This document shows positions 36,435 through 50,179 of a stretch of DNA of 64,000 nucleotides, in pieces. Source of the DNA: Carya illinoinensis (lineage: Eukaryota > Streptophyta > Magnoliopsida > Fagales > Juglandaceae); assembly GCF_018687715.1 (NCBI RefSeq), contig NC_056758.1:21742501-21806500 (forward strand). Reading direction: 5' to 3'. Under the pieces are notes generated by a model that worked only from the letters and a program-made list of their open reading frames with translations, was not told the origin of the DNA and ran no database searches. Numbering within the stretch: the stretch's first letter is position 1; each line of letters opens with the position of its first letter. A program made the translations under genes and the position numbers.

Positions 36435-37419
36435 TTATGTGGGCATCCAAAGCGAGGAATGAAAGAATAGGCTGGTTTCCTTGTGTAAATTGGTCCAGTG
36501 CAACAACTAAACAAGTATGGTCAAGGTGAGGTATAAACGATGAAATTTTCCATATGAAAATGGTCTAAAACGCTTCGGCTAGGGGCCAACTTGTCGCAAC
36601 GGCCATTAAGGATCGCCTTGGTGCCGATTGGCAGTGATTCGAGCATTATCGACATGGGAGTGTGTCATGTCTTTGATAAAGCCTAATCATCAAATTCAAA
36701 CTTAGAATGTTGGAAAACGACAAGAAAATCAATATGATCAGAATGAAAAAAATGGTTACGAAGAACAAAAAAGGAAATTAAACTCAAAACATTGTTGAGA
36801 GATGACTAAATCTTGTGCAACTCGATTACATCCTTTGAATCAAGCTAAAAGCTTAACGATGCGGTAGATGGGGAACCTTAGGGGAAGGTGGCAATTCTTG
36901 AAGTTGGGGAAACTAAATTGTATGCTTTATGTTTGCTTCAAATCGAAGAATGAAACAAACGATTGGTTTCTTGTTGTAAATTCGTTCAATGCCAGAACTA
37001 AACTAGTATGGTAGAGGTGGGGTGGAAACGATGACATTACGGATGAGGAAATGGTGTGAATGGCATGGGCTAGGGGCGGACTTGTTGCAATGCACAAGAA
37101 GGAGAATTTAGGTCGGATTGGCGGTGATTTCAGCATTATCCACATGGCCTTTCTTTTATTGACAGGTTTTGGATCCAGCCTAATCTTCTAAGTCAATCTT
37201 AGAATGACGACAAACAAAAAAAGAAAGGAATAAGATCCGTATAAAAAATGTAATAAAGAACTAAAAAGAAAATTACGCCCAAAACATTGTTGAGAGATTA
37301 CTAATCTCGTGTAAGTCAATTACTTCCCTTAATTCAACCTAAAAGGATAACCACGGGTAGATGGGGAATGTTAGAGGCGTGTGGCACTTGTTGGACCTGA
37401 GGGAAACAAAATCTAAGGT
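36435..37419 (+). repeat. Unit 38, A1-B1
   Basis: B starts at 36927. Has gcaacaactaaac, a change also in U50, U52 and U59. Confidence 0.95.
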
Positions 37420-38379
37420 TTATGTGGGCATCCAAATCGAGGAATGAATCAATAGACGGGATTCCTTGTGTAAATTGTTCCAGTGCAAGAACTAGACAAG
37501 TAAGGTCAAGGTGGGGTGTAAACGATGAAATTTTCATTGTGAAAATGCTCTAAAAGGCTTCGGCTAGGGGCCAACTTGTTGCAACGGCCATGAAGGATCG
37601 CCTTGGTGCCGATTGGCAGTGATTCGAGCATTATCGACATGGCAGTGTGTCATGTCTTTGATAAAGCCTAATCATCAAATTCAATCTTAGAATATTGGAA
37701 AACGACAAGAAAATCAATATGATCAGAATGAAAAAAATGGTTACGAAGAACAGAATAGGAAATTAAAATCAAAACATTGTTGAGAGATGACTAAATCTTG
37801 CGCAACTTGATTTAACGATGCGGTAGATGGGGGGAACCTTACGGGAATGTGGCACTTCTTGAATTTGAGGAAACTAAATTGTAAGGTTTATGTTTCCTTC
37901 AACTCGAAGAATGAAACAAAATATTGGTTTCTTGTTGTAAATTCGTTCAATGCCAGAACTGAACTAGTACGGTTGAGGCGGGGTGCAAACGATGACATTC
38001 CGAATGAGGAAATGGTGTGAATGGCATGGGCTTGGGGTGGACTTGTCGCAATGCACAAGAAGGAGAACCTAGCTCGGATTGGCGGTGATTTCAGCATTAT
38101 TCACATGGCCTTTCTCTTATTGAGTGGTTTTGGATCCAGCCTAAGCTTCTAAGTCAATCTTAGAATGATAAGAAACAACAAAGAAAGTAATAAGATCCGT
38201 ATAAAAAATGTTATAAAGAACTAAAAAGAAAATTAGGCCCAAAACATTGTTGAGAGACTACTAATCTTGTGTAAGTCAATTACTTCCCTTAATTCAACCT
38301 AAAAGGATAAGCACGAGTAGATGGGGAACGTTAGAGGCGTGTGGCACTTATTGGACCTGAGGGAAACTAAATGTAAGGT
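37420..38379 (+). repeat. Unit 39, A2-B2, 960 bp (26-bp deletion)
   Basis: B starts at 37888. Deletion junction 37812/37813. Confidence 0.95.
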
Positions 38380-39364
38380 TTATGTGGGCATCCAAAGCGA
38401 GGAATGAAAGAATAGGCTGGTTTCCTTGTGTAAATTGGTCCAGTGCAAGAACTAAACAAGTATGGTCAAGGTGAGGTATAAACGATGAAATTTTCCATAT
38501 GAAAATGGTCTAAAACGCTTCGGCTAGGGGCCAACTTGTCGCAACGGCCATTAAGGATCGCCTTGGTGCCGATTGGCAGTGATTCGAGCATTATCGACAT
38601 GGGAGTGTGTCATGTCTTTGATAAAGCCTAATCATCAAATTCAAACTTAGAATGTTGGAAAACGACAAGAAAATCAATATGATCAGAATGAAAAAAATGG
38701 TTACGAAGAACAAAAAAGGAAATTAAACTCAAAACATTGTTGAGAGATGACTAAATCTTGTGCAACTCGATTACATCCTTTGAATCAAGCTAAAAGCTTA
38801 ACGATGCGGTAGATGGGGAACCTTAGGGGAAGGTGGCAATTCTTGAAGTTGGGGAAACTAAATTGTATGCTTTATGTTTGCTTCAAATCGAAGAATGAAA
38901 CAAACGATTGGTTTCTTGTTGTAAATTCGTTCAATGCCAGAACTAAACTAGTATGGTAGAGGTGGGGTGGAAACGATGACATTACGGATGAGGAAATGGT
39001 GTGAATGGCATGGGCTAGGGGCGGACTTGTTGCAATGCACAAGAAGGAGAATTTAGGTCGGATTGGCGGTGATTTCAGCATTATCCACATGGCCTTTCTT
39101 TTATTGACAGGTTTTGGATCCAGCCTAATCTTCTAAGTCAATCTTAGAATGACGACAAACAAAAAAAGAAAGGAATAAGATCCGTATAAAAAATGTAATA
39201 AAGAACTAAAAAGAAAATTACGCCCAAAACATTGTTGAGAGATTACTAATCTCGTGTAAGTCAATTACTTCCCTTAATTCAACCTAAAAGGATAACCACG
39301 GGTAGATGGGGAATGTTAGAGGCGTGTGGCACTTGTTGGACCTGAGGGAAACAAAATCTAAGGT
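38380..39364 (+). repeat. Unit 40, A1-B1
   Basis: B starts at 38872. Like U38 but gcaagaactaaac. Confidence 0.95.
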
Positions 39365-40324
39365 TTATGTGGGCATCCAAATCGAGGAATGAATCAATAG
39401 ACGGGATTCCTTGTGTAAATTGTTCCAGTGCAAGAACTAGACAAGTAAGGTCAAGGTGGGGTGTAAACGATGAAATTTTCATTGTGAAAATGCTCTAAAA
39501 GGCTTCGGCTAGGGGCCAACTTGTTGCAACGGCCATGAAGGATCGCCTTGGTGCCGATTGGCAGTGATTCGAGCATTATCGACATGGCAGTGTGTCATGT
39601 CTTTGATAAAGCCTAATCATCAAATTCAATCTTAGAATATTGGAAAACGACAAGAAAATCAATATGATCAGAATGAAAAAAATGGTTACGAAGAACAGAA
39701 TAGGAAATTAAAATCAAAACATTGTTGAGAGATGACTAAATCTTGCGCAACTTGATTTAACGATGCGGTAGATGGGGGGAACCTTACGGGAATGTGGCAC
39801 TTCTTGAATTTGAGGAAACTAAATTGTAAGGTTTATGTTTCCTTCAACTCGAAGAATGAAACAAAATATTGGTTTCTTGTTGTAAATTCGTTCAATGCCA
39901 GAACTGAACTAGTACGGTTGAGGCGGGGTGCAAACGATGACATTCCGAATGAGGAAATGGTGTGAATGGCATGGGCTTGGGGTGGACTTGTCGCAATGCA
40001 CAAGAAGGAGAACCTAGCTCGGATTGGCGGTGATTTCAGCATTATTCACATGGCCTTTCTCTTATTGAGTGGTTTTGGATCCAGCCTAAGCTTCTAAGTC
40101 AATCTTAGAATGATAAGAAACAACAAAGAAAGTAATAAGATCCGTATAAAAAATGTTATAAAGAACTAAAAAGAAAATTAGGCCCAAAACATTGTTGAGA
40201 GACTACTAATCTTGTGTAAGTCAATTACTTCCCTTAATTCAACCTAAAAGGATAAGCACGAGTAGATGGGGAACGTTAGAGGCGTGTGGCACTTATTGGA
40301 CCTGAGGGAAACTAAATGTAAGGT
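39365..40324 (+). repeat. Unit 41, A2-B2, 960 bp (26-bp deletion)
   Basis: B starts at 39833. Deletion junction 39757/39758. Last carrier of the deletion. Confidence 0.95.
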
Positions 40325-41309
40325 TTATGTGGGCATCCAAAGCGAGGAATGAAAGAATAGGCTGGTTTCCTTGTGTAAATTGGTCCAGTGCAAGAACTAA
40401 ACAAGTATGGTCAAGGTGAGGTATAAACGATGAAATTTTCCATATGAAAATGGTCTAAAACGCTTCGGCTAGGGGCCAACTTGTCGCAACGGCCATTAAG
40501 GATCGCCTTGGTGCCGATTGGCAGTGATTCGAGCATTATCGACATGGGAGTGTGTCATGTCTTTGATAAAGCCTAATCATCAAATTCAAACTTAGAATGT
40601 TGGAAAACGACAAGAAAATCAATATGATCAGAATGAAAAAAATGGTTACGAAGAACAAAAAAGGAAATTAAACTCAAAACATTGTTGAGAGATGACTAAA
40701 TCTTGTGCAACTCGATTACATCCTTTGAATCAAGCTAAAAGCTTAACGATGCGGTAGATGGGGAACCTTAGGGGAAGGTGGCAATTCTTGAAGTTGGGGA
40801 AACTAAATTGTATGCTTTATGTTTGCTTCAAATCGAAGAATGAAACAAACGATTGGTTTCTTGTTGTAAATTCGTTCAATGCCAGAACTAAACTAGTATG
40901 GTAGAGGTGGGGTGGAAACGATGACATTACGGATGAGGAAATGGTGTGAATGGCATGGGCTAGGGGCGGACTTGTTGCAATGCACAAGAAGGAGAATTTA
41001 GGTCGGATTGGCGGTGATTTCAGCATTATCCACATGGCCTTTCTTTTATTGACAGGTTTTGGATCCAGCCTAATCTTCTAAGTCAATCTTAGAATGACGA
41101 CAAACAAAAAAAGAAAGGAATAAGATCCGTATAAAAAATGTAATAAAGAACTAAAAAGAAAATTACGCCCAAAACATTGTTGAGAGATTACTAATCTCGT
41201 GTAAGTCAATTACTTCCCTTAATTCAACCTAAAAGGATAACCACGGGTAGATGGGGAATGTTAGAGGCGTGTGGCACTTGTTGGACCTGAGGGAAACAAA
41301 ATCTAAGGT
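40325..41309 (+). repeat. Unit 42, A1-B1
   Basis: B starts at 40817. Copy of U40. Confidence 0.95.
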
Positions 41310-42295
41310 TTATGTGGGCATCCAAATCGAGGAATGAATCAATAGACGGGTTTCCTTGTGTAAATTGTTCCAGTGTAAGAACTAGACAAGTAAGGTCAAG
41401 GTGGGGTGTAAACGATGCAATTTTCATTGTGAAAATGCTCTAAAAGGCTTCGGCTAGGGGCCAACTTGTTGCAACGGCCATGAAGGATCGCCTTGGTGCC
41501 GATTGGCAGTGATTCGAGCATTATCGACATGGCAGTGTGTCATGTCTTTGATAAAGCCTAATCATCAAATTCAATCTTAGAATATTGGAAAACGACAAGA
41601 AAATCAATATGATCAGAATGAAAAAAATGGTTACGAAGAACAGAATAGGAAATTAAAATCAAAACATTGTTGAGAGATGACTAAATCTTGCGCAACTCGA
41701 TTACATCTTTTGAATCAAGCTAAAAGCTTAACGATGCGGTAGATGGGGGGAACCTTACGGGAATGTGGCACTTCTTGAAGTTGAGGAAACTAAATTGTAA
41801 GGTTTATGTTTCCTTCAACTCGAAGAATGAAACAAAATATTGGTTTCTTGTTGTAAATTCGTTCAATGCCAGAACTGAACTAGTACGGTTGAGGCGGGGT
41901 GCAAACGATGACATTCCGAATGAGGAAATGGTGTGAATGGCATGGGCTTGGGGTGGACTTGTCGCAATGCACAAGAAGGAGAACCTAGCTCGGATTGGCG
42001 GTGATTTCAGCATTATTCACATGGCCTTTCTCTTATTGAGTGGTTTTGGATCCAGCCTAAGCTTCTAAGTCAATCTTAGAATGATAAGAAACAACAAAGA
42101 AAGTAATAAGATCCGTATAAAAAATGTTATAAAGAACTAAAAAGAAAATTAGGCCCAAAACATTGTTGAGAGACTACTAATCTTGTGTAAGTCAATTACT
42201 TCCCTTAATTCAACCTAAAAGGATAAGCACGAGTAGATGGGGAACGTTAGAGGCGTGTGGCACTTATTGGACCTGAGGGAAACTAAATGTAAGGT
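41310..42295 (+). repeat. Unit 43, A2-B2
   Basis: B starts at 41804. The 26 bp are present again, with acatcttttg. Private: gtgtaagaac, gatgcaattttc. Confidence 0.95.
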
Positions 42296-43280
42296 TTATG
42301 TGGGCATCCAAAGCGAGGAATGAAAGAATAGGCTGGTTTCCTTGTGTAAATTGGTCCAGTGCAAGAACTAAACAAGTATGGTCAAGGTGAGGTATAAACG
42401 ATGAAATTTTCCATATGAAAATGGTCTAAAACGCTTCGGCTAGGGGCCAACTTGTCGCAACGGCCATTAAGGATCGCCTTGGTGCCGATTGGCAGTGATT
42501 CGAGCATTATCGACATGGGAGTGTGTCATGTCTTTGATAAAGCCTAATCATCAAATTCAAACTTAGAATGTTGGAAAACGACAAGAAAATCAATATGATC
42601 AGAATGAAAAAAATGGTTACGAAGAACAAAAAAGGAAATTAAACTCAAAACATTGTTGAGAGATGACTAAATCTTGTGCAACTCGATTACATCCTTTGAA
42701 TCAAGCTAAAAGCTTAACGATGCGGTAGATGGGGAACCTTAGGGGAAGGTGGCAATTCTTGAAGTTGGGGAAACTAAATTGTATGCTTTATGTTTGCTTC
42801 AAATCGAAGAATGAAACAAACGATTGGTTTCTTGTTGTAAATTCGTTCAATGCCAGAACTAAACTAGTATGGTAGAGGTGGGGTGGAAACGATGACATTA
42901 CGGATGAGGAAATGGTGTGAATGGCATGGGCTAGGGGCGGACTTGTTGCAATGCACAAGAAGGAGAATTTAGGTCGGATTGGCGGTGATTTCAGCATTAT
43001 CCACATGGCCTTTCTTTTATTGACAGGTTTTGGATCCAGCCTAATCTTCTAAGTCAATCTTAGAATGACGACAAACAAAAAAAGAAAGGAATAAGATCCG
43101 TATAAAAAATGTAATAAAGAACTAAAAAGAAAATTACGCCCAAAACATTGTTGAGAGATTACTAATCTCGTGTAAGTCAATTACTTCCCTTAATTCAACC
43201 TAAAAGGATAACCACGGGTAGATGGGGAATGTTAGAGGCGTGTGGCACTTGTTGGACCTGAGGGAAACAAAATCTAAGGT
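42296..43280 (+). repeat. Unit 44, A1-B1
   Basis: B starts at 42788. Same marks as U40 and U42 (gtatgctttatg, gacgacaaac), so the 1945-bp family and the regular HOR share a parent. Confidence 0.95.
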
Positions 43281-44266
43281 TTATGTGGGCATCCAAATCG
43301 AGGAATGAATCAATAGACGGGTTTCCTTGTGTAAATTGTTCCAGTGCAAGAACTAGACAAGTAAGGTCAAGGTGGGGTGTAAACGATGAAATTTTCATTG
43401 TGAAAATGCTCTAAAAGGCTTCGGCTAGGGGCCAACTTGTTGCAACGGCCATGAAGGATCGCCTTGGTGCCGATTGGCAGTGATTCGAGCATTATCGACA
43501 TGGCAGTGTGTCATGTCTTTGATAAAGCCTAATCATCAAATTCAATCTTAGAATGTTGGAAAACGACAAGAAAATCAATATGATCAGAATGAAAAAAATG
43601 TTTACGAAGAACAGAATAGGAAATTAAAATCAAAACATTGTTGAGAGATGACTAAATCTTGCGCAACTCGATTACATCCTTTGAATCAAGCTAAAAGCTT
43701 AACGATGCGGTAGATGGGGGGAACCTTACGGGAATGTGGCACTTCTTGAAGTTGAGGAAACTAAATTGTAAGGTTTATGTTTCCTTCAACTCGAAGAATG
43801 AAACAAAATATTGGTTTCTTGTTGTAAATTCGTTCAATGCCAGAACTGAACTAGTACGGTTGAGGCGGGGTGCAAACGATGACATTTCGAATGAGGAAAT
43901 GGTGTGAATGGCATGGGCTTGGGGTGGACTTGTCGCAATGCACAAGAAGGAGAACCTAGCTCGGATTGGCGGTGATTTCAGCATTATTCACATGGCCTTT
44001 CTCTTATTGAGTGGTTTTGGATCCAGCCTAAGCTTCTAAGTCAATCTTAGAATGATAAGAAACAACAAAGAAAGTAATAAGATCCGTATAAAAAATGTTA
44101 TAAAGAACTAAAAAGAAAATTAGGCCCAAAACATTGTTGAGAGACTACTAATCTTGTGTAAGTCAATTACTTCCCTTAATTCAACCTAAAAGGATAAGCA
44201 CGGGTAGATGGGGAACGTTAGAGGCGTGTGGCACTTATTGGACCTGAGGGAAACTAAATGTAAGGT
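43281..44266 (+). repeat. Unit 45, A2-B2
   Basis: B starts at 43775. Private: aaatgtttacg, catttcgaatg. Confidence 0.95.
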
Positions 44267-45251
44267 TTATGTGGGCATCCAAAGCGAGGAATGAAAGAAT
44301 AGACTGGTTTCCTTGTGTAAATTGGTCCAGTGCAAGAACTAAACAAGTATGGTCAAGGCGAGGTGTAAACGATGAAATTTTGCATATGAAAATGGTCTAA
44401 AACGCTTCGGCTAGGGGCCAACTTGTCGCAACGGCCATTAAGGATCGCCTTGGTGCCGATTGGCAGTGATTCGAGCATTATCGACATGGGAGTGTGTCAT
44501 GTCTTTGATAAAGCCTAATCATCAAATTCAAACTTAGAATGTTGGAAAACGACAAGAAAATCAATATGATAAGAATGAAAAAAATGGTTACGAAGAACAA
44601 AAAAGGAAATTAAACTCAAAACATTGTTGAGAGATGACTAAATCTTGTGCAACTCGATTACATCCTTTGAATCAAGCTAAAAGCTTAACGATGCGGTAGA
44701 TGGGGAACCTTAGGGGAAGGTGGCAATTCTTGAAGTTGGGGAAACTAAATTGTAAGCTTTATGTTTGCTTCAAATCGAAGAATGAAAAAAACGATTGGTT
44801 TCTTGTTGTAAATTCGTTCAATGCCAGAACTAAACTAGTATGGTAGAGGTGGGGTGGAAACGATGACATTACGGATGAGGAAATGGTGTGAATGGCATGG
44901 GCTAGGGGCGGACTTGTCGCAATGCACAAGAAGGAGAATTTAGGTCGGATTGGCGGTGATTTCAGCATTATCCACATGGCCTTTCTTTTATTGACAGGTT
45001 TTGGATCCAGCCTAATCTTCTAAGTCAATCTTAGAATGATGACAAACAAAAAAAGAAAGTAATAAGATCCGTATAAAAAATGTAATAAAGAACTAAAAAG
45101 AAAATTACGCCCAAAACATTGTTAAGAGATTACTAATCTCGTGTAAGTCAATTACTTCCCTTAATTCAACCTAAAAGGATAACCACGGGTAAATGGGGAA
45201 CGTTAGAGGCGTGTGGCACTTGTTGGACCTGAGGGAAACAAAATCTAAGGT
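44267..45251 (+). repeat. Unit 46, A1-B1
   Basis: B starts at 44759. Private: caaggcgagg, tttgcatatg, gataagaatg, gaaaaaaacg, gttaagag. Confidence 0.95.
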
Positions 45252-46237
45252 TTATGTGGGCATCCAAATCGAGGAATGAATCAATAGACGGGTTTCCTTG
45301 TGTAAATTGTTCTAGTGCAAGAACTAGACAAGTAAGGTCAAGGTGGGGTGTAAACGATGAAATTTTCATTCTGAAAATGCTCTAAAAGGCTTCGGCTAGG
45401 GGCCAACTTGTCGCAACGGCCATGAAGGATCGCCTTGGTGCCGATTGGCAGTGATTCGAGCATTATCGACATGGCAGTGTGTCATGTCTTTGATAAAGCC
45501 TAATCATCAAATTCAATCTTAGAATGTTGGAAAACGACAAGAAAATCAATTTGATCAGAATGAAAAAAATGGTTACGAAGAACAGAATAGGAAATTAAAA
45601 TCAAAACATTGTTGAGAGATGACTAAATCTTGCGCAACTCGATTACATCCTTTGAATCAAGCTAAAAGCTTAACGATGCGGTAGATGGGGGGAACCTTAC
45701 GGGAATGTGGCACTTCTTGAAGTTGAGGAAACTATATTGTAAGGTTTATGTTTCCTTCAACTCGAAGAATGAAACAAAATATTGGTTTCTTGTTGTAAAT
45801 TCGTTCAATGCCAGAACTGAACTAGTACGGTTGAGGCGGGGTGCAAACGATGACATTCCGAATGAGGAAATGGTGTGAATGGCATGGGCTTGGGGTGTAC
45901 TTGTCGCAATGCACAAGAAGGAGAACCTAGCTCGGATTGGCGGTGATTTCAGCATTATTCACATGGCCTTTCTCTTATTGAGTGGTTTTGGATCCAGCCT
46001 AAGCTTCTAAGTCAATCTTAGAATGATAAGAAACAACAAAGAAAGTAATAAGATCCGTATAAAAAATGTTATAAAGAACTAAAAAGAAAATTAGGCCCAA
46101 AACATTGTTGAGAGACTACTAATCTTGTGTAAGTCAATTACTTCCCTTAATTCAACCTAAAAGGATAAGCACGGGTAGATGGGGAACGTTAGAGGCGTGT
46201 GGCACTTATTGGACCTGAGGGAAACTAAATGTAAGGT
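45252..46237 (+). repeat. Unit 47, A2-B2
   Basis: B starts at 45746. Private: gttctagtg, caatttgatc, actatattg, ggggtgtac. The preceding gtaaatggggaac lies in U46. Confidence 0.95.
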
Positions 46238-47222
46238 TTATGTGGGCATCCAAAGCGAGGAATGAAAGAATAGACTGGTTTCCTTGTGTAAATTGGTCCA
46301 GTGCAAGAACTAAACAAGTATGGTCAAGGTGAGGTGTAAACGATGAAATTTTCCATATGAAAATGGTCTAAAACGCTTCGGCTAGGGGCCAACTTGTCGC
46401 AACGGCCATTAAGGATCGCCTTGGTGCCGATTGGCAGTGATTCGAGCATTATCGACATGGGAGTGTGTCATGTCTTTGATAAAGCCTAATCATCAAATTC
46501 GAACTTAGAATGTTGGAAAACGACAAGAAAATCAATATGATCAGAATGAAAAAAATGGTTACGAAGAACAAAAAAGGAAATTAAACTCAAAACATTGTTG
46601 AGAGATGACTAAATCTTGTGCAACTCGATTACATCCTTTGAATCAAGCTAAAAGCTTAACAATGCGGTAGATGGGGAACCTTAGGGGAAGGTGGCAATTC
46701 TTGAAGTTGGGGAAACTAAATTGTAAGCTTTATGTTTGCTTCAAATCGAAGAATGAAACAAACGATTGGTTTCTTGTTGTAAATTCGTTCAATGCCAGAA
46801 CTAAACTAGTATGGTAGAGGTGGGGTGGAAACGATGACATTACGGATGAGGAAATGGTGTGAATGGCATGGGCTAGGGGCGGACTTGTCGCAATGCACAA
46901 GAAGGAGAATTTAGGTCGGATTGGCGGTGATTTCAGCATTATCCACATGGCCTTTCTTTTATTGACAGGTTTTGGATCCAGCCTAATCTTCTAAGTCAAT
47001 CTTAGAATGACGACAAACCAAAAAAGAAAGTAATAAGATCCGTATAAAAAATGTAATAAAGAACTAAAAAGAAAATTACGCCCAAAACATTGTTGAGAGA
47101 TTACTAATCTCGTGTAAGTCAATTACTTCCCTTAATTCAACCTAAAAGGATAACCACGGGTAGATGGGGAACGTTAGAGGCGTGTGGCACTTGTTGGACC
47201 TGAGGGAAACAAAATCTAAGGT
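46238..47222 (+). repeat. Unit 48, A1-B1
   Basis: B starts at 46730. Private: attcgaactt, taacaatgcgg, gacaaaccaaaaaag. Confidence 0.95.
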
Positions 47223-48208
47223 TTATGTGGGCATCCAAATCGAGGAATGAATCAATAGACGGGTTTCCTTGTGTAAATTGTTCCAGTGCAAGAACTAGAC
47301 AAGTAAGGTCAAGGTGGGGTGTAAACGATGAAATTTTCATTGTGAAAATGCTCTAAAAGGCTTCGGCTAGCGGCCAACTTGTTGCAACGGCCATGAAGGA
47401 TCGCCTTGGTGCCGATTGGCAGTGATTCGAGCATTATCGACATGGCAGTGTGTCATGTCTTTGATAAAGCCTAATCATCAAATTCAATCTTAGAATATTG
47501 GAAAACGACAAGAAAATCAATATGATCAGAATGAAAAAAATGGTTACGAAGAACAGAATAGGAAATTAAAATCAAAACATTGTTGAGAGATGACTAAATC
47601 TTGCGCAACTCGATTACATCTTTTGAATCAAGCTAAAAGCTTAACGATGCGGTAGATGGGGGGAACCTTACGGGAATGTGGCACTTCTTGAATTTGAGGA
47701 AACTAAATTGTAAGGTTTATGTTTCCTTCAACTCGAAGAATGAAACAAAATATTGGTTTCTTGTTGTAAATTCGTTCAATGCCAGAACTGAACTAGTACG
47801 GTTGAGACGGGGTGCAAACGATGACATTCCGAATGAGGAAATGGTGTGAATGGCATGGGCTTGGGGTGGACTTGTCGCAATGCACAAGAAGGAGAACCTA
47901 GCTCGGATTGGCGGTGATTTCAGCATTATTCACATGGCCTTTCTCTTATTGAGTGGTTTTGGATCCAGCCTAAGCTTCTAAGTCAATCTTAGAATGATAA
48001 GAAACAACAAAGAAAGTAATAAGATCCGTATAAAAAATGTTATAAAGAACTAAAAAGAAAATTAGGCCCAAAACATTGTTGAGAGACTACTAATCTTGTG
48101 TAAGTCAATTACATCCCTTAATTCAACCTAAAAGGATAAGCACGAGTAGATGGGGAACGTTAGAGGCGTGTGGCACTTATTGGACCTGAGGGAAACTAAA
48201 TGTAAGGT
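47223..48208 (+). repeat. Unit 49, A2-B2
   Basis: B starts at 47717. Private: gctagcggcc, gagacgggg. Shares gaatttgagg with the 960-bp units. Confidence 0.95.
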
Positions 48209-49193
48209 TTATGTGGGCATCCAAAGCGAGGAATGAAAGAATAGGCTGGTTTCCTTGTGTAAATTGGTCCAGTGCAACAACTAAACAAGTATGGTCAAGG
48301 TGAGGTATAAACGATGAAATTTTCCATATGAAAATGGTCTAAAACGCTTCGGCTAGGGGCCAACTTGTCGCAACGGCCATTAAGGATCGCCTTGGTGCCG
48401 ATTGGCAGTGATTCGAGCATTATCGACATGGGAGTGTGTCATGTCTTTGATAAAGCCTAATCATCAAATTCAAACTTAGAATGTTGGAAAACGACAAGAA
48501 AATCAATATGATCAGAATGAAAAAAATGGTTACGAAGAACAAAAAAGGAAATTAAACTCAAAACATTGTTGAGAGATGACTAAATCTTGTGCAACTCGAT
48601 TACATCCTTTGAATCAAGCTAAAAGCTTAACGATGCGGTAGATGGGGAACCTTAGGGGAAGGTGGCAATTCTTGAAGTTGGGGAAACTAAATTGTATGCT
48701 TTATGTTTGCTTCAAATCGAAGAATGAAACAAACGATTGGTTTCTTGTTGTAAATTCGTTCAATGCCAAAACTAAACTAGTATGGTAGAGGTGGGGTGGA
48801 AACGATGACATTACGGATGAGGAAATGGTGTGAATGGCATGGGCTAGGGGCGGACTTGTCGCAATGCACAAGAAGGAGAATTTAGGTCGGATTGGCGGTG
48901 ATTTCAGCATTATCCACATGGCCTTTCTTTTATTGACAGGTTTTGGATCCAGCCTAATCTTCTAAGTCAATCTTAGAATGACGACAAACAAAAAAAGAAA
49001 GGAATAAGATCCGTATAAAAAATGTAATAAAGAACTAAAAAGAAAATTACGCCCAAAACATTGTTGAGAGATTACTAATCTCGTGTAAGTCAATTACTTC
49101 CCTTAATTCAACCTAAAAGGATAACCACGGGTAGATGGGGAATGTTAGAGGCGTGTGGCACTTGTTGGACCTGAGGGAAACAAAATCTAAGGT
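48209..49193 (+). repeat. Unit 50, A1-B1
   Basis: B starts at 48701. Has gcaacaac, gtataaac, gtatgctttatg. Private: gccaaaactaaac. Confidence 0.95.
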
Positions 49194-50179
49194 TTATGTG
49201 GGCATCCAAATCGAGGAATGAATCAATAGACGGGTTTCCTTGTGTAAATTGTTCCAGTGCAAGAACTAGACAAGTAAGGTCAAGGTGGGGTGTAAACGAT
49301 GAAATTTTCATTGTGAAAATGCTCTAAAAGGCTTCGGCTAGGGGCCAACTTGTTGCAACGGCCATGAAGGATCGCCTTGGTGCCGATTGGCAGTGATTCG
49401 AGCATTATCGACATGGCAGTGTGTCATGTCTTTGATAAAGCCTAATCATCAAATTCAATCTTAGAATATTGGAAAACGACAAGAAAATCAATATGATCAG
49501 AATGAAAAAAATGGTTACGAAGAACAGAATAGGAAATTAAAAACAAAACATTGTTGAGAGATGACTAAATCTTGCGCAACTCGATTACATCTTTTGAATC
49601 AAGCTAAATGCTTAACGATGCGGTAGATGGGGGGAACCTTACGGGAATGTGGCACTTCTTGAAGTTGAGGAAACTAAATTGTAAGGTTTATGTTTCCTTC
49701 AACTCGAAGAATGAAACAAAATATTGGTTTCTTGTTGTAAATTCGTTCAATGCCAGAACTGAACTAGTACGGTTGAGGCGGGGTGCAAACGATGACATTC
49801 CGAATGAGGAAATGGTGTGAATGGCATGGGCTTGGGGTGGACTTGTCGCAATGCACAAGAAGGAGAACCTAGCTCGGATTGGCGGTGATTTCAGCATTAT
49901 TCACATGGCCTTTCTCTTATTGAGTGGTTTTGGATCCAGCCTAAGCTTCTAAGTCAATCTTAGAATGATAAGAAACAACAAAGAAAGTGATAAGATCCGT
50001 ATAAAAAATGTTATAAAGAACTAAAAAGAAAATTAGGCCCAAAACATTGTTGAGAGACTACTAATCTTGTGCAAGTCAATTACTTCCCTTAATTCAAGCT
50101 AAAAGGATAAGCACGAGTAGATGGGGAACGTTAGAGGCGTGTGGCACTTATTGGACCTGAGGGAAACTAAATGTAAGGT
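49194..50179 (+). repeat. Unit 51, A2-B2
   Basis: B starts at 49688. Marks aaaaacaaaac, gctaaatgctt and agtgataag are shared with U54. The new atg in aaatgctt begins a 70-codon plus-strand frame (49608-49820). Confidence 0.95.

Larger units (their letters stand above)
35475..41309 (+). repeat. Three near-identical 1945-bp dimers sharing a 26-bp deletion (U37-U42)
   Basis: Each dimer is a 960-bp A2-B2 unit plus a 985-bp A1-B1 unit. The 960-bp units read cgcaacttgatttaacg, lacking 26 bp from gattacatc... to ...agct; junctions are at 35867, 37812 and 39757. Shared extra marks are gggattcc, gaatttgagg, gtatgctttatg, gacgacaaac and aggaataag. Few single-base differences separate copies (caacaac against caagaac near 36502; caagtgagg against caagtaagg near 35555). 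Confidence 0.95.
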
